Assembly (NCBI GenBank): GCA_016217735.1
Contig: JACRGQ010000043.1
Span: forward strand, 1-63,907
Length of the DNA stretch: 63,907 nt
Direction: 5' to 3'
DNA from: Nitrospinota bacterium
GTDB lineage: Bacteria > Nitrospinota_A > UBA7883 > JACRGQ01
The translations under genes were made by a program, and so were the position numbers. Of the stretch, positions 15,983 through 24,988 are shown one piece after another. How positions within the stretch are numbered: position 1 is the first letter of the stretch; each line of letters starts with the position of its first letter. Below the pieces are notes generated by a model. The model saw nothing but the letters and a program-made list of their open reading frames with translations, ran no database searches and had not been told where the DNA came from.

Positions 15983-18544
15983 TTAAGCCGTTATCACCCA
16001 TCCATCTTTGTAGTCTATGAGCACGTTGCTTCCTTCGCCGATCTTTCCTTCCACGATGCGCAGGGCCAACTCATCCAGAATCTCGTTCTGAATGACGCGC
16101 TTGAGCGGCCGCGCGCCAAAGGCCGGGTCGTAGCCCGCCACGGCTAGGCGCTCGGTGGCACGCTTGGTGAGGCGCAGGGCTATCTTCTTTTGATCCAGCC
16201 GTTTAGCAACCCGCGCCACCTGTATTTGGACGATCTCGGCCAACTCTTCGCGCCCAAGGTGTTGGAAAATGATGGTATCATCTATCCGGTTGAGGAACTC
16301 GGGCCGAAAAAGACGGCGCAACGCGGCGAACACCTCTTCGCGCTGCCGCTTGGCATCGTCTTTAAATTCGGCGATCTGCTCCGCCGCGATGTTTGAGGTC
16401 ATTATCAACACCGTGTTGCGGAAATCGACTGTCCGCCCCTTGCCATCGGTGAGCCGCCCTTCATCCAGCACCTGCAACAGCAAATTGAAGACATCGGAAT
16501 GCGCTTTTTCGATCTCGTCGAAAAGAACCACGCTATAGGGATGGCGGCGCACCGCCTCGGTGAGCTGTCCCCCCTCTTCGTACCCCACGTAGCCGGGGGG
16601 CGAACCGATAAGCCGCGCAACGGCATGTTTTTCCATGTATTCGCTCATATCAACGCGGATGATGTTCCGCTCGTCGTTGAACAAAAATTCCGCCAAGGCT
16701 TTGGCCAGCTCGGTTTTTCCCACGCCGGTCGGCCCGAGGAAAATAAAGCTCCCCATTGGACGCCCTTCTTCCTGTATCCCGGCGCGGCTGCGGCGCACCG
16801 CGTTGCTGACCGCTTTAATTGCCTGTTTTTGGCCCACTACCCGCCGGGCAAGCTCCTCTTCGAGGTGAGTGAGTTTTTGGCTCTCTTCCATCAACATCCG
16901 GGTAACCGGGATGCCGGTCCAACGGGAAACCACGGCGGCGATATCCTCTTCCGTCACCTCTTCCTTGAGAATGGAGCGGTTTTTCTGCAGCGCACCGAGC
17001 TTCGCCTGCGTCTCGCGCATCAGTTTTTCCTGCTCGGGAATTTTGGCGTAGCGTATCTCGGCAACTTTTTGAAGTTCGCCCGCCCGCTCGGCCTTTTCGG
17101 CCTCGTCCTTCAGGCGGCCGATCTCCTCCTTCGCCTTCTTGATGGCGTCGATAACCCCCTTTTCGTTCCGCCATTGAAGTTCAACGGTTTTTAACTCCTC
17201 GGCAGATTGGGCCAACTCCTTTTCCAGCTCTTCCAGACGCTTTTTGCTCGCTTCGTCGGCCTCTTTTTTAAGGGCGGCGCGTTCAATTTCCATCTGCCGT
17301 ATTTTGCGGTCGAGCCGATCCAACTCGGCGGGGCGGCTTTCAAGATCCATCTTGAGGCCGCTGGCCGCCTCATCCATCAGGTCGATTGCCTTGTCCGGCA
17401 AAAAACGGTCGGAAATATAGCGGGCCGAAAGGGTAACCGCAGCCACAATGGCGTTGTCACGGATGCGTACGCCGTGGTGCAATTCGTATTTCTCCTTAAT
17501 TCCCCGCAGGATGGAGATGGCGTCTTTTTCAGAAGGCTCCTCCACCATCACCGGCTGGAACCGGCGCTCTAGGGCGGCGTCTTTTTCGATGTATTTGCGG
17601 TACTCCTTCAGCGTGGTGGCACCGATGGTGTGCAGCTTGCCCCGTGCAAGGGCCGGTTTCAATAGGTTGCCCGCGTCCATCGAGCCTTCCGCCGCGCCGG
17701 CGCCGACAATAGTGTGCAACTCGTCGATGAAGAGGATTATCTCCCCTTCCGCCGATTCAATTTCCTTTATGACCGCTTTAAGCCGGTCTTCAAATTCACC
17801 CCGGTATTTGGTACCGGCGATGAGCGCGCCCATATCAAGCGACAATAACCGCTTGTTTTTAATGGTGGCGGGGACGTCCCCTTCCACGATCTTCTTGGCC
17901 AAACCCTCCACGATGGCGGTCTTGCCGGTTCCCGGCTCCCCCACCAGGCAGGGGTTGTTCTTGGTGCGGCGGCTGAGTATCTGCATAACCCGGCGAATCT
18001 CATCCTCCCGCCCCACCACCGGGTCTATCTTGTTCTGTTTTGCCTGCCGGGTGAGATCGACGGTGTATTTTTCAAGCGCCTGATACTTCCCCTCCGGGTC
18101 GGCATCGGTCACACGCTGGCTCCCCCGGACGGAAGCAAGAGTCTTTAAAACCTCGTCGCGGGTTATTTTGAGGAGTTTTTTCACCGCTGGCTGAGCCAGC
18201 ATCCCCAAAAGGAGATGTTCGGTACTTATGTACTCGTCGTGAAGCTGGGCCGCCTCCGCTTCCGCTCCCTCCAGAGCCTTTTTGGCTTCGGGGGAAAGGT
18301 AGCTGCCCTCGACACCGGTCACGCGCGGCATGGACTCAAGTGCGGCTTTAACCTCTTCCGCGAGCTTTTCGGGCGAGACCTCCAGCCGGGTCAGAAGGGT
18401 CGGAACAAGCCCCCCCTCCTGCCGTATGAGGGTGAGGAGCAGGTGCAGGGGGGTTATCGCCTGATGGGATAGCTTCCCCACAAGCTGCATTGCCCCTTGG
18501 ATCGCCTCGGCCGCTTTGGTTGTATAGTTGTTAAAGTTCGTCAT
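15983..18544 (-). CDS. clpB: ATP-dependent disaggregase ClpB
   Basis: A hexameric Hsp100 chaperone that resolves protein aggregates with DnaK. Domains in order: Clp N domain (residues 1-150); first AAA+ module with Walker A GEPGTGKT and Walker B LFIDELHT; the coiled-coil M domain (about 400-530, Glu/Lys/Ala-rich); second AAA+ module with GPTGVGKTE and LFDEIEKAH; and the C-terminal D2-small domain. The M domain separates it from ClpA/ClpC. At 853 residues it is full length. The ATG at 18544 has no Shine-Dalgarno but a promoter lies directly before it. I see no CIRCE operator. Confidence 0.97.
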   Translation of the reverse strand: MTNFNNYTTKAAEAIQGAMQLVGKLSHQAITPLHLLLTLIRQEGGLVPTLLTRLEVSPEKLAEEVKAALESMPRVTGVEGSYLSPEAKKALEGAEAEAAQLHDEYISTEHLLLGMLAQPAVKKLLKITRDEVLKTLASVRGSQRVTDADPEGKYQALEKYTVDLTRQAKQNKIDPVVGREDEIRRVMQILSRRTKNNPCLVGEPGTGKTAIVEGLAKKIVEGDVPATIKNKRLLSLDMGALIAGTKYRGEFEDRLKAVIKEIESAEGEIILFIDELHTIVGAGAAEGSMDAGNLLKPALARGKLHTIGATTLKEYRKYIEKDAALERRFQPVMVEEPSEKDAISILRGIKEKYELHHGVRIRDNAIVAAVTLSARYISDRFLPDKAIDLMDEAASGLKMDLESRPAELDRLDRKIRQMEIERAALKKEADEASKKRLEELEKELAQSAEELKTVELQWRNEKGVIDAIKKAKEEIGRLKDEAEKAERAGELQKVAEIRYAKIPEQEKLMRETQAKLGALQKNRSILKEEVTEEDIAAVVSRWTGIPVTRMLMEESQKLTHLEEELARRVVGQKQAIKAVSNAVRRSRAGIQEEGRPMGSFIFLGPTGVGKTELAKALAEFLFNDERNIIRVDMSEYMEKHAVARLIGSPPGYVGYEEGGQLTEAVRRHPYSVVLFDEIEKAHSDVFNLLLQVLDEGRLTDGKGRTVDFRNTVLIMTSNIAAEQIAEFKDDAKRQREEVFAALRRLFRPEFLNRIDDTIIFQHLGREELAEIVQIQVARVAKRLDQKKIALRLTKRATERLAVAGYDPAFGARPLKRVIQNEILDELALRIVEGKIGEGSNVLIDYKDGWVITA

Positions 18545-18550
18545 TGTTAT

Positions 18551-18579
18551 TGGATAAGACCAATGAGACTAAACGTCAA
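18551..18579 (-). promoter_or_regulatory. clpB promoter, leaderless arrangement
   Basis: TTGACG (18574-18579), a 17-nt spacer and TATCCA (18551-18556); six nt separate the -10 from the ATG. The hexamers look sigma70-like rather than sigma32-like. Confidence 0.6.
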
Positions 18580-18721
18580 TCTTTTGATGGCAATTTACAG
18601 TGAATTTGCCCGCTTCCGGATATTGCTTAATTGGAAATGGTAGATACCAATCTCAAAATAAACTATTAATAAGAACATAATGTAATTTATATGGGCTCAA
18701 AAACCATATTAATTGCGTTTT

Positions 18722-18865
18722 ATGGCTATTACAAACCAAAGGGTCAGCATTATCTGTTTATTATATTTGTTTGTCGCAGGCTGGTTGTATTGGCTGGATT
18801 TAGCAACTCCAACACCATGTTTAGCGCCATTCCAGCATCCTGATTTAGAGGGAAAAGGATTTTAA
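18722..18865 (+). CDS. possible 47-residue single-pass membrane peptide
   Basis: An ATG frame of 47 codons encodes a clean transmembrane segment (VSIICLLYLFVAGWLYWL) after a short polar start, then a Pro-rich tail. It is AT-rich like the whole of 18545-19270. There is no Shine-Dalgarno and no clear promoter, so it may be chance. It is listed because it is the only frame in this 700-nt gap that looks like protein. Confidence 0.3.
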   Translation: MAITNQRVSIICLLYLFVAGWLYWLDLATPTPCLAPFQHPDLEGKGF

Positions 18866-18910
18866 CAAAGCCATTAGACTAGGGTAAAAAATGGCCGATC
18901 CGACTATAAA

Positions 18911-18937
18911 TATGTTGACATATAATATGTCAACATA
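18911..18937. repeat. perfect 27-bp palindrome containing TTGACATAT half-sites
   Basis: TATGTTGACATAT, one central A, then its exact inverted complement. The half-site TTGACATAT recurs in the palindrome at 19053-19078, so this looks like a pair of operators for a dimeric DNA-binding protein. Confidence 0.6.
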
Positions 18938-19052
18938 TAGCATTTTACGGCCAGTATTATTATATCTTGGGATTTATCAGGATGCTTTTAGGTGCACCGA
19001 AATACAAAAATGGCCGTTGAAAAGACCAGCCGGAATTGCCATCCGAACCACA

Positions 19053-19078
19053 AAATATATGTCAATTGACATATATTT
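19053..19078. repeat. perfect 26-bp palindrome containing ATATGTCAA half-sites
   Basis: AAATATATGTCAA followed directly by its inverted complement. The half-sites are those of 18911-18937 in the opposite arrangement. Both lie in the AT-rich gap between clpB and trpD; a TGGCCGT/ACGGCCA inverted pair lies between them. Nothing else was recognised in 18866-19270. Confidence 0.6.
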
Positions 19079-19270
19079 AAACTTTCAAAGATCGATAATG
19101 ACCAAAATCAATATAGCGACGACATCAACACCAAACATTTAGTTAACATTGCACACAATACTGACCAAAAGATAAGCAACACTCATAAATTGTTAAGAAA
19201 ACGGGAATAAATACTCATATATGCATTAATAAACACTTTAAATAAGCTGTTATCATGAAATGCTTAGAGG

Positions 19271-20284
19271 CTAATTGGTCAACCGTTTCATTTCATCAAG
19301 CTTTTTGATGGCAACGCCGGAAGTTATTGAGGTATCGGCCAATGCAACAGCCTCTTTAAAATCCTTTGCCTTGCCGCCAGCCATAATGGCAAGGGCTGCA
19401 TTCATGATGGCGATATCCCTTTTTGGCCCCTTTTCCTCCCCTTTTAAAATTCTAAGGGTTATCCGGGCATTAGCTTGGGGGTCTTCCCCTTTTAAATCTT
19501 CCGGCTTGCAACAGGAAAAACCGTGCTTTTGGGGATCGAAATCGTAAGTCGTTACTTTTCCATCTTTCAATTCGCTCACCTTGCTTGTAGTCGTGAGCGT
19601 TAGCTCATCCAGCCCATCGTGTCCATGCACCACAAAAACATGCCTTGAGCCAAGTCTTTTCAATACGTTGGCCAGCGGCTCGGTGAGGGCGTCGGAATAG
19701 ACCCCAATCACCTGGTTTTCGGCTCCGGCCGGGTTGGTGAGGGGGCCTAAAAGATTAAATATCGTCCTTACGCCTATCTCCCTGCGGGGGCCGATGGCAT
19801 ATTTCATCGCGCCGTGCATCATCGGGGCAAAAAGGAAGCCTATGCCGCACTGCCGGAGGCACTCCTCCACCCGGCTCTGCTCCGCCTCGATATTCACCCC
19901 AAGCGCCTGCAAGAGGTCGGCGCTTCCTGATTTGCTGGAGACCGACTTGTTCCCATGCTTTGCCACAATCAGCCCTGTGCCGGCGGTGATGAACGCGGCG
20001 GTGGTGGAAATATTGAAAGTCCCGGCCGAGTCACCGCCGGTGCCGCAGGTATCTACCACCGTCTGGCCTTTGGGGGTATCGATCTTCACCGCCTTTTCCC
20101 GCATCACCCGCGCCGCCCCGGTGATCTCGTCCACCGTCTCCCCCTTCAGCCGGAGTGCCACCAAAAAGGCGCCGATCTGGGCGGGGGTGGCGGCCCCTGT
20201 CATGATCTCATCCATAACCTGAACCATATCCGCTTCGGACAGGTTCAGGCGGTCAATAACCTTCGCTATAGCCTCTTTAATCAT
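19271..20284 (-). CDS. trpD: anthranilate phosphoribosyltransferase TrpD
   Basis: TrpD joins anthranilate to PRPP in tryptophan synthesis. The PRPP-binding motif [14 protein letters not shown] and the segment [18 protein letters not shown] (with the family's Lys-His-Gly-Asn start) are intact, as is the [20 protein letters not shown] substrate segment. At 337 residues it is full length and not fused to the glutaminase. It overlaps trpG by 4 nt. Further trp genes would lie elsewhere. Confidence 0.95.
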   Translation of the reverse strand: MIKEAIAKVIDRLNLSEADMVQVMDEIMTGAATPAQIGAFLVALRLKGETVDEITGAARVMREKAVKIDTPKGQTVVDTCGTGGDSAGTFNISTTAAFITAGTGLIVAKHGNKSVSSKSGSADLLQALGVNIEAEQSRVEECLRQCGIGFLFAPMMHGAMKYAIGPRREIGVRTIFNLLGPLTNPAGAENQVIGVYSDALTEPLANVLKRLGSRHVFVVHGHDGLDELTLTTTSKVSELKDGKVTTYDFDPQKHGFSCCKPEDLKGEDPQANARITLRILKGEEKGPKRDIAIMNAALAIMAGGKAKDFKEAVALADTSITSGVAIKKLDEMKRLTN

Positions 20285-20862
20285 ACTTTTGCCCCATATA
20301 TGGTCAAAAAGTTACTTAAAATACCTTTCCCGTGGTTTGTAAGTATTGATTCCGGGTGGAACTGCACCCCCTCAATCGGCAAGGTTTTGTGTCTAACGCC
20401 CATGATTTCGTGCAACTCATCATCATAGGCCGATATCTCCAGATCGTCCGGCAGACTCTCCCTTTCAGCCACCAGCGAGTGGTATCGGGTGGCGGTAAAG
20501 GGGCTGGGAATGTTGGAAAATATGGTTCTGCCGTCGTGGAGGATGTTCGATGTTTTTCCATGCATCAGTTTTTTGGCCTTTACGATCCTTCCGCCGAAGG
20601 CTTGGCAAATCGACTGGTGGCCGAGGCAGACCCCCAGTATCGGGAACTTCCCTTGCAGCTTTTCCACCACGGCGAGCGATATACCCGCCTCGTTGGGCGT
20701 GCAGGGACCGGGGGAGATGACGATATAGTCCGGCTTTAGAACCTCTATATCCGCCACGGTGATGGCGTCGTTGCGGAAGGTCTCCACCATCTGCCCCAGT
20801 TCGAGGAAGTACTGGACGAGGTTGTAGGTGAACGAATCGTAGTTATCGACCATCAGCAGCAT
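20281..20862 (-). CDS. trpG: anthranilate/aminodeoxychorismate synthase glutaminase subunit
   Basis: A class I glutamine amidotransferase that feeds ammonia to TrpE or PabB. The nucleophile is in GVCLGHQ and the His-Glu pair in GVQFHPESI; the opening [16 protein letters not shown] is diagnostic of TrpG/PabA. Coupling to trpD by ATGA favours a role in tryptophan synthesis. Without a neighbouring trpE it may serve both pathways. A TAAAAT -10 ends exactly 6 nt before the ATG, with no Shine-Dalgarno. Confidence 0.92.
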   Translation of the reverse strand: MLLMVDNYDSFTYNLVQYFLELGQMVETFRNDAITVADIEVLKPDYIVISPGPCTPNEAGISLAVVEKLQGKFPILGVCLGHQSICQAFGGRIVKAKKLMHGKTSNILHDGRTIFSNIPSPFTATRYHSLVAERESLPDDLEISAYDDELHEIMGVRHKTLPIEGVQFHPESILTNHGKGILSNFLTIYGAKV

Positions 20863-21236
20863 TCCGGGATTTTACCGCGCGGGGAGGGGAGGGGGGAACC
20901 TTATTTTTTAGGTTCTTGGCGGAACGGCGATTTTCGGGGGGCGTTTTTTGCGTTTATTTTGCCTTCAATTCTTTCAAAACCGCCAACCGCGCCAAATCTT
21001 TCACCGTGCGCCCGGTTGAAAAACGTGGGGGAGGGGAGGGGGTAGGGCCGCCCGGCCCGCCCACGAATGCTCCAAATCCACCAATTCCGCCAAAACCGCC
21101 AGATCGCGTTGACAGTTCTTTGGCGGGGAGAGGGGGCGGCAGGTGAAAATGGCGGCCATTTTTGTTTGTTAGCGTCCTCCAAACAATTTATAGTTGCGCT
21201 GATCATTAACGGAAGAGGGGAGGGATCGCCGAGCCG
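20863..21236. other. intergenic stretch, no convincing gene
   Basis: This 370-nt gap holds the trpG -10 (TAAAAT, 20869-20874, minus strand). It also holds runs of G and a minus-strand 52-codon frame (21001-21159) with two similar LAxLAxL segments in different frames (RDLAVLAELVDLEH; VKDLARLAVLKELKAK). It may be the remains of a gene, but nothing intact is visible. Confidence 0.4.
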
Positions 21237-21434
21237 ATGTTGGAATCAGAGCCGCAAGCGCCCAACTGTTTGGAATGTGCCCATTACCACATCACATGGG
21301 ACGTGGCATTTCCATACGGCTGCCGGGCGATCGGCTTCAAGAGCAAACGCCGCCCGCAACTGGATGTTCTGCAAAATTCCGGCGCATCCTGCCTGGCGTT
21401 TGAATTGCGGCAAAAGGCGCCCAAGCCCGCCTGA
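21237..21434 (+). CDS. small conserved-looking Cys-containing protein
   Basis: A 65-residue protein with C-x2-C at NCLECAHY, then HITWDVAFPYGCRAIGFKSK and a final SGASCLAFE, giving four Cys suited to a metal or zinc-ribbon site. I recall similar short proteins of this pattern in other proteobacteria, but the function is unknown. GGGAGG lies about 13 nt before the ATG. It ends inside the promoter of the response regulator gene. Confidence 0.65.
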   Translation: MLESEPQAPNCLECAHYHITWDVAFPYGCRAIGFKSKRRPQLDVLQNSGASCLAFELRQKAPKPA

Positions 21435-21459
21435 AATGTTTTCACGCGGATGATAGAAT
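21431..21459 (+). promoter_or_regulatory. response regulator promoter, leaderless arrangement
   Basis: CTGAAA (21431-21436), a 17-nt spacer and TAGAAT (21454-21459) end 6 nt before the ATG at 21466. Confidence 0.6.
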
Positions 21460-21465
21460 TAACAC

Positions 21466-22317
21466 ATGGGTGATTTGAACGATCTTGAGTTTCTGCGCAA
21501 GTTGGCGGCGATGAAGGTTCTCATCGTTGACGACCAGAAGAACATGGTGAAAACCATCGAAAACATGCTGGTCTCCATTTGCGCGTTCAAGAGAAAATCC
21601 AATTCCGTTTTCCGGGCCTATGACGGGGATCAAGCCTTGGCGGCCATTATGAACCAGCCCGATGCCTTGCCCGGGCATATCGACCTTGTTCTGCTGGACT
21701 GGAACATGCCGAAGGTTCCCGGCATCGAGGTGGTGCGCGCCATCCGCAATTCCCCCAAGCCGTTCATAAAGGACCTGCCCGTTATCATGACTACCGGCGA
21801 ATCGCTGGCGCGCGACGTGAACAACGCCCTCTACGAGGGGGTGGACAACTACCTGCTAAAACCCTTTGTGGCGGACGACATGCGGACGCGGATGAACCCG
21901 CTGCTGCGCCACTATTGGGGCGGACAAAAAATGCGCCGGGCCAAGAACCGGCGGCATGAAAACCGGTATTTCGCCGACCGCGTGAAAATGAAAGTGCTGG
22001 TTGAATTCATGAACGGCGAAGAGCGAACCGCGGCCCCCATCACCATATCGAAGCATGGCGCGCGGGTGGAAATGGATACCCCCAAAAAATTCGAGGTGCA
22101 TGGACTCCGCTTTGAAACCTGGGGGAAAACCGGCGTATTCGAAAACCGGGTCGATTGCGTCGGTTTTGTTCCCGACCTTGAAGGCGCCCCCCCGCGCATA
22201 GGGCTTTCCCTCTGGTTTAAGTTCGGCTTCCCGGATGAGGAACTGGAAAAGCGCTGGTCGGCCTGGGTGGAAGGAGCGCGCCGGGCCGAGTTGGAATACC
22301 GGGGCGTCCTCGTCTGA
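21466..22317 (+). CDS. response regulator with PilZ-like C-terminal domain
   Basis: A 283-residue protein. The N-terminal receiver (residues 16-145) has the acidic pair in VLIVDDQ, the phospho-acceptor Asp in VLLDWNMP, the Thr in IMTTGES and the Lys in LLKPF. An Arg-rich linker (RRAKNRRHENRYF) leads to a beta-rich domain (MKVLVEFMNGEERTAAPITISKHG) that looks PilZ-like, although the RxxxR and D-x-S-x-x-G motifs are only partly kept. Output could be c-di-GMP binding or protein contact rather than DNA binding. No kinase is adjacent. Confidence 0.8.
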   Translation: MGDLNDLEFLRKLAAMKVLIVDDQKNMVKTIENMLVSICAFKRKSNSVFRAYDGDQALAAIMNQPDALPGHIDLVLLDWNMPKVPGIEVVRAIRNSPKPFIKDLPVIMTTGESLARDVNNALYEGVDNYLLKPFVADDMRTRMNPLLRHYWGGQKMRRAKNRRHENRYFADRVKMKVLVEFMNGEERTAAPITISKHGARVEMDTPKKFEVHGLRFETWGKTGVFENRVDCVGFVPDLEGAPPRIGLSLWFKFGFPDEELEKRWSAWVEGARRAELEYRGVLV

Positions 22318-22360
22318 TTTTAAATGGGCGGCCATAAGCCGATGCACTGGAGATTGGGGG

Positions 22361-22601
22361 GTGTCTCAATTTGAATTTTTCGGAGTTGCCCTTCCCAACG
22401 GTGGCACGGGCAACGGCCTATAGGCCATTTCCGGAGCGGATTGAGAAATTCCATTCCGCTCCTCCTTTCCTGCCCGCGGCGCGTCTGCCGGGACGCGCGA
22501 ACTGCGTTTGCAAGAATTTGCGCCTTGCAGGCGCAACGCGGACAAGAGTGTCCGCGCCACCAAGCTGATTAAGTTTGAAGCTGTTTTTCAAACTGAGACA
22601 C
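22361..22601. repeat. module bounded by GTGTCTCAATTTGAA / TTCAAACTGAGACAC inverted repeats (copy C2)
   Basis: Terminal inverted repeats of 15 bp (one mismatch), with AGATTGG flanks also partly inverted. The core holds a hairpin-rich segment with the palindrome GGCCTATAGGCC (22415-22426). The following approximately 45 nt is found inverted at 30068-30118. It fills the gap between the response regulator and the CCIK gene promoter; no coding sequence is seen. Confidence 0.65.
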
Positions 22602-22617
22602 CAATCTGGGGCGCGGT

Positions 22618-22646
22618 TTGACTCGCCGACAGCGCGGCCTTATAGT
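22618..22646 (+). promoter_or_regulatory. strong sigma70 promoter of the CCIK/csp operon
   Basis: TTGACT (22618-22623), a 17-nt spacer and TATAGT (22641-22646). The ATG is 9 nt after the -10, so the leader would be only 2-3 nt. Confidence 0.65.
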
Positions 22647-22655
22647 GGATTGACA

Positions 22656-23192
22656 ATGGTGAGGTGGGTTTTCCCGGCGTTCGCGCTCCTGCTGCTCATG
22701 CCGCTATCCGCGGCGGCCGCGGCCAACTGCCGCCACGAACAAAGTCATGCCGCCAATCACGCCGCGCGCGCCGAACCGGTCGAAAGCGTCCCGGCCGCCG
22801 GAGCCGCGCCCTGTCCGAATCATCCGGGCCAGCCCCGCACAATCAAGGCAAGCATGATGCCCAAGTGCAACATGGAAGGGTGCTGCATCAAGGCCGATGG
22901 CCCGCTCTCCACCGGCCTCAGCAACCGCCTTTCCACCAACGACGACAACGCATTGGGCATTTCCGCCGGCCAGCCCCGCGCCGGCGGACGGCTGGTGAAT
23001 GCCGCTCCCCATCGGCTCCACCCGCAAAGAAACCCGCCGGAACCCGATCCCCGCCCCCCCGCGCGGCATGCCCTCTTTAAATATGTACACGTTTTTGGCA
23101 AAGCCGCGCCTGATGCGCCCGCGTTAGCGGAGCCGGGCGGCGGCGGAAAAGTAACCAACACTATCAGCAGGAGGATTTATGGACAGACGTGA
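22656..23192 (+). CDS. secreted Cys-motif protein (CCIK family, copy 1)
   Basis: A 178-residue exported protein: signal peptide MVRWVFPAFALLLLMPLSAAAA, then an early Cys-Arg-His, a C-P-N-H, and the core MPKCNMEGCCIK, followed by a low-complexity Pro/Ala/Arg tail. A paralogue with the same layout is encoded at 29123-29602. The Cys/His pattern suggests binding of a thiophilic metal; the family has no name I recognise. It overlaps the following copper-storage gene by 14 nt, so the two are one operon. The longer upstream frame lies inside a repeat and is rejected. Confidence 0.65.
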   Translation: MVRWVFPAFALLLLMPLSAAAAANCRHEQSHAANHAARAEPVESVPAAGAAPCPNHPGQPRTIKASMMPKCNMEGCCIKADGPLSTGLSNRLSTNDDNALGISAGQPRAGGRLVNAAPHRLHPQRNPPEPDPRPPARHALFKYVHVFGKAAPDAPALAEPGGGGKVTNTISRRIYGQT

Positions 23193-23616
23193 AATGCTTA
23201 CCACCCTCGGCGGCATCGCCGCCATCGCCGCCACTTCGGGTATCGCCTTCGCCGCCGAGAAGGGGCACGAACACCACGCCGCCGCCCCGGGAACCGCCGC
23301 GTTGGCCGCTTCCGCGTTCGACTGCGTTCAAGCCGCCGAAACGGGGATACGGCACTGCCTGGTGGAGTTGGGCAAAGGGGACAAATCGCTTGCCGAATGC
23401 GCGGCCAAAATGAACGAGCTGAAGATCGCCTGCACCGCCCTGGGGTCGTTTTCTTCCTTTGATTCGGCCAGCGTGAAGGAAATGGCGCGGCTCACCATAA
23501 AGGTGTGCGAGGAGAGCGAGAAGGAATGCCGGAAATTCGAGAAGCATAAAGAGTGCATGGATTGCGCCGAGTCGTGCAAGAAATGCATCGCGGAGTGCCG
23601 CAAAGTCGCCGCATAA
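23179..23616 (+). CDS. Tat-exported four-helix copper-storage protein (Csp1-like)
   Basis: A 145-residue protein with a twin-arginine start (MDRREMLTTLGG) and an AFA-type cleavage site, then a His-rich stretch and a four-helix bundle with about 11 Cys spaced along the helices (RHC, AEC, IAC, KVC, KEC, MDC, ESC, KKC, AEC). This is the DUF326/Csp1 pattern, in which Cys residues inside the bundle bind many Cu(I) ions. Csp1 of methanotrophs is likewise a Tat substrate. A clear GGAGG precedes the ATG. Likely role: periplasmic copper storage or detoxification. Confidence 0.85.
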   Translation: MDRREMLTTLGGIAAIAATSGIAFAAEKGHEHHAAAPGTAALAASAFDCVQAAETGIRHCLVELGKGDKSLAECAAKMNELKIACTALGSFSSFDSASVKEMARLTIKVCEESEKECRKFEKHKECMDCAESCKKCIAECRKVAA

Positions 23617-23630
23617 CAACTGAAACGCAA

Positions 23631-23660
23631 TCCGCTCCCCGCGCCAAGGCGGGGGGCGGA
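23631..23660. terminator. GC-rich hairpin after the csp gene
   Basis: TCCGCTCCCCGC pairs with GCGGGGGGCGGA around a 6-nt loop, 15 nt after the csp stop. There is no T run on the plus strand, so it may act as a 3' stabiliser rather than a classic terminator. Confidence 0.45.
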
Positions 23661-23708
23661 ATAAAATCCAGGCGATCCCTTTCTATCGGGGCGTTGAAAA
23701 ACCCCCGT

Positions 23709-23866
23709 GTCATTCTGAGGAGCGAAGCGACGAAGAATCCCTTTCCGGAAATAGATTCTTCGCCCTTACAGGACGTTTCCGCGGCGGTTTGTACGCGGCT
23801 GGCTCCATTGCATTTCGCCGCCGCATCTTCTCTCCGCCGCTCCCGCGCCTTTGGCTCAGAATGACA
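23709..23866. repeat. dispersed palindromic repeat, family A copy 1
   Basis: Begins GTCATTCTGAGGAGCGAAGC and contains CTTTCCGGAAA between GAAGAATC and GATTCTTCG. It ends TCAGAATGACA, the inverse of its start. Compared with the other copies it has about 80 nt of extra sequence in its right half. It lies between the converging csp and tonB genes. Confidence 0.7.
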
Positions 23867-23887
23867 AGAATGGTTTTCGACAACCTG

Positions 23888-24565
23888 TTAGCCGACGCGG
23901 AAGTTGAACGGTATCCGCACCCGAACGGCGACCGGCCTGCCGGAAATGTATCCCGGCTCGAACTGGCTTTGCTTCAGGGCGGCTATCACGGCGGCGTCGA
24001 AATCCTCGCCGCCGCTCTGGGCGATGCGGACGTCATCCACGCCGCCCTTTTCGTTGATAAAAACTTCCACCACCACGCGGGCTTTCCGTCCCGACCTGAG
24101 CGCCGTCCGGGGATAGACCGGTTTTACGTTCGTGCGGAAATAGGGGAGGTTGGACAGCTGCTCCGTCTCCTGATACGCGGGTCCCGGGGGCAGGCTCTCC
24201 GTCCGCGGCGCGGGGGGCGCATTCTGGGCGACCACTTCGGGAGCGGGAGGGGTCTCCGGTTGCGGCGCGGGGGGTTCCGCCTTCGCCACGATGGGTTCCA
24301 CCGGCTCCGGCTTTACGGGCGCCGGCTCCGGTTTGGGGAGGGGTTTCGCCGGCTTTGGCGGCGGCACCGGAGCGCACGCCGTGGAGGTATGGGAAACGGG
24401 CGCCGCCCTGCGCACGGCCATCGGCGCTTCCCGGAAGCGGTAAACCTCCGTGGGCAGATAATCTTTTTTCGCGCCCAGCGCCCAGGCGGCGCAACCGAAC
24501 ACGGCGCAGTGAACCGCCAGCGAAACGGCGGCGGCGGGGAACCAGACGGCTTTAACTCTTTTCAT
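23888..24565 (-). CDS. tonB: TonB energy-transducing protein
   Basis: TonB links the ExbB/ExbD proton motor to outer-membrane receptors. It has one N-terminal membrane anchor (VWFPAAAVSLAVHCAVFGCAA), a long Pro/Lys/Glu periplasmic spacer (about residues 65-125), and a C-terminal domain with VYPRTALRSGRKARVVVEV and the end IPFNFRVG. The ATG at 24565 follows GGAGG. Last gene of receptor-BNR-exbB-exbD-tonB, so it probably serves mainly the receptor encoded here. Confidence 0.88.
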   Translation of the reverse strand: MKRVKAVWFPAAAVSLAVHCAVFGCAAWALGAKKDYLPTEVYRFREAPMAVRRAAPVSHTSTACAPVPPPKPAKPLPKPEPAPVKPEPVEPIVAKAEPPAPQPETPPAPEVVAQNAPPAPRTESLPPGPAYQETEQLSNLPYFRTNVKPVYPRTALRSGRKARVVVEVFINEKGGVDDVRIAQSGGEDFDAAVIAALKQSQFEPGYISGRPVAVRVRIPFNFRVG

Positions 24566-24583
24566 CGTGTCCTCCATGCCCCA

Positions 24584-24988
24584 TCAAGCGGGATTTTTCG
24601 GCCGGGTGATGATGTCGATGTTGTGTATGCCGCGTCCCTTGAGGGCGTCTATCACCCCCATAAAATCGCCGTGGCGGCAATTCTCGTCCGCGCCCAGCAG
24701 CACCTCCGCTTCGGGAGGGAGGCCTTGCACGGCGTTTTCCAGTTCCTCGCGCGAGACCTTCCGCTGGTCGATATACATTGTTCCCAGCCCATCGATGTTG
24801 ATGACGGTTTTCGGCTTTGCCTGATCCGGCGCGGCGGCGCTGGAGGCTTCGGGAAACGTCATCTCTATCAGCTTCAGGTTCAGGAACGTGGTGGTGGTGA
24901 TGAAGAAAATAAGGAGAATCAGCACGAGGTCGATCAGGTTCACCGGGGCGATCTCGATGTGGAACTCGGGCCTTCTCCTGCGTCTCAC
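24584..24988 (-). CDS. exbD: ExbD/TolR-family proton channel subunit
   Basis: A 134-residue protein with a short Arg-rich cytoplasmic N-terminus, one membrane helix with the essential Asp (NLIDLVLILLIFFI), and a periplasmic domain ending LKGRGIHNIDIITRPK. With ExbB it harvests the proton gradient for TonB. It overlaps exbB by 4 nt and lies 18 nt before tonB, whose own GGAGG is in the gap. Confidence 0.9.
   Translation of the reverse strand: MRRRRRPEFHIEIAPVNLIDLVLILLIFFITTTTFLNLKLIEMTFPEASSAAAPDQAKPKTVINIDGLGTMYIDQRKVSREELENAVQGLPPEAEVLLGADENCRHGDFMGVIDALKGRGIHNIDIITRPKNPA

Noticed and set aside
18545-18600. CIRCE (HrcA) operator or sigma32 promoter before clpB
   Set aside because: No TTAGCACTC-type inverted repeat and no CTTGAA/CCCCAT pair; hexamers look sigma70-like.
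18891-19142. 83-codon ORF in the AT-rich gap
   Set aside because: It runs through both perfect palindromes, and its translation simply reads them; no Shine-Dalgarno or promoter.
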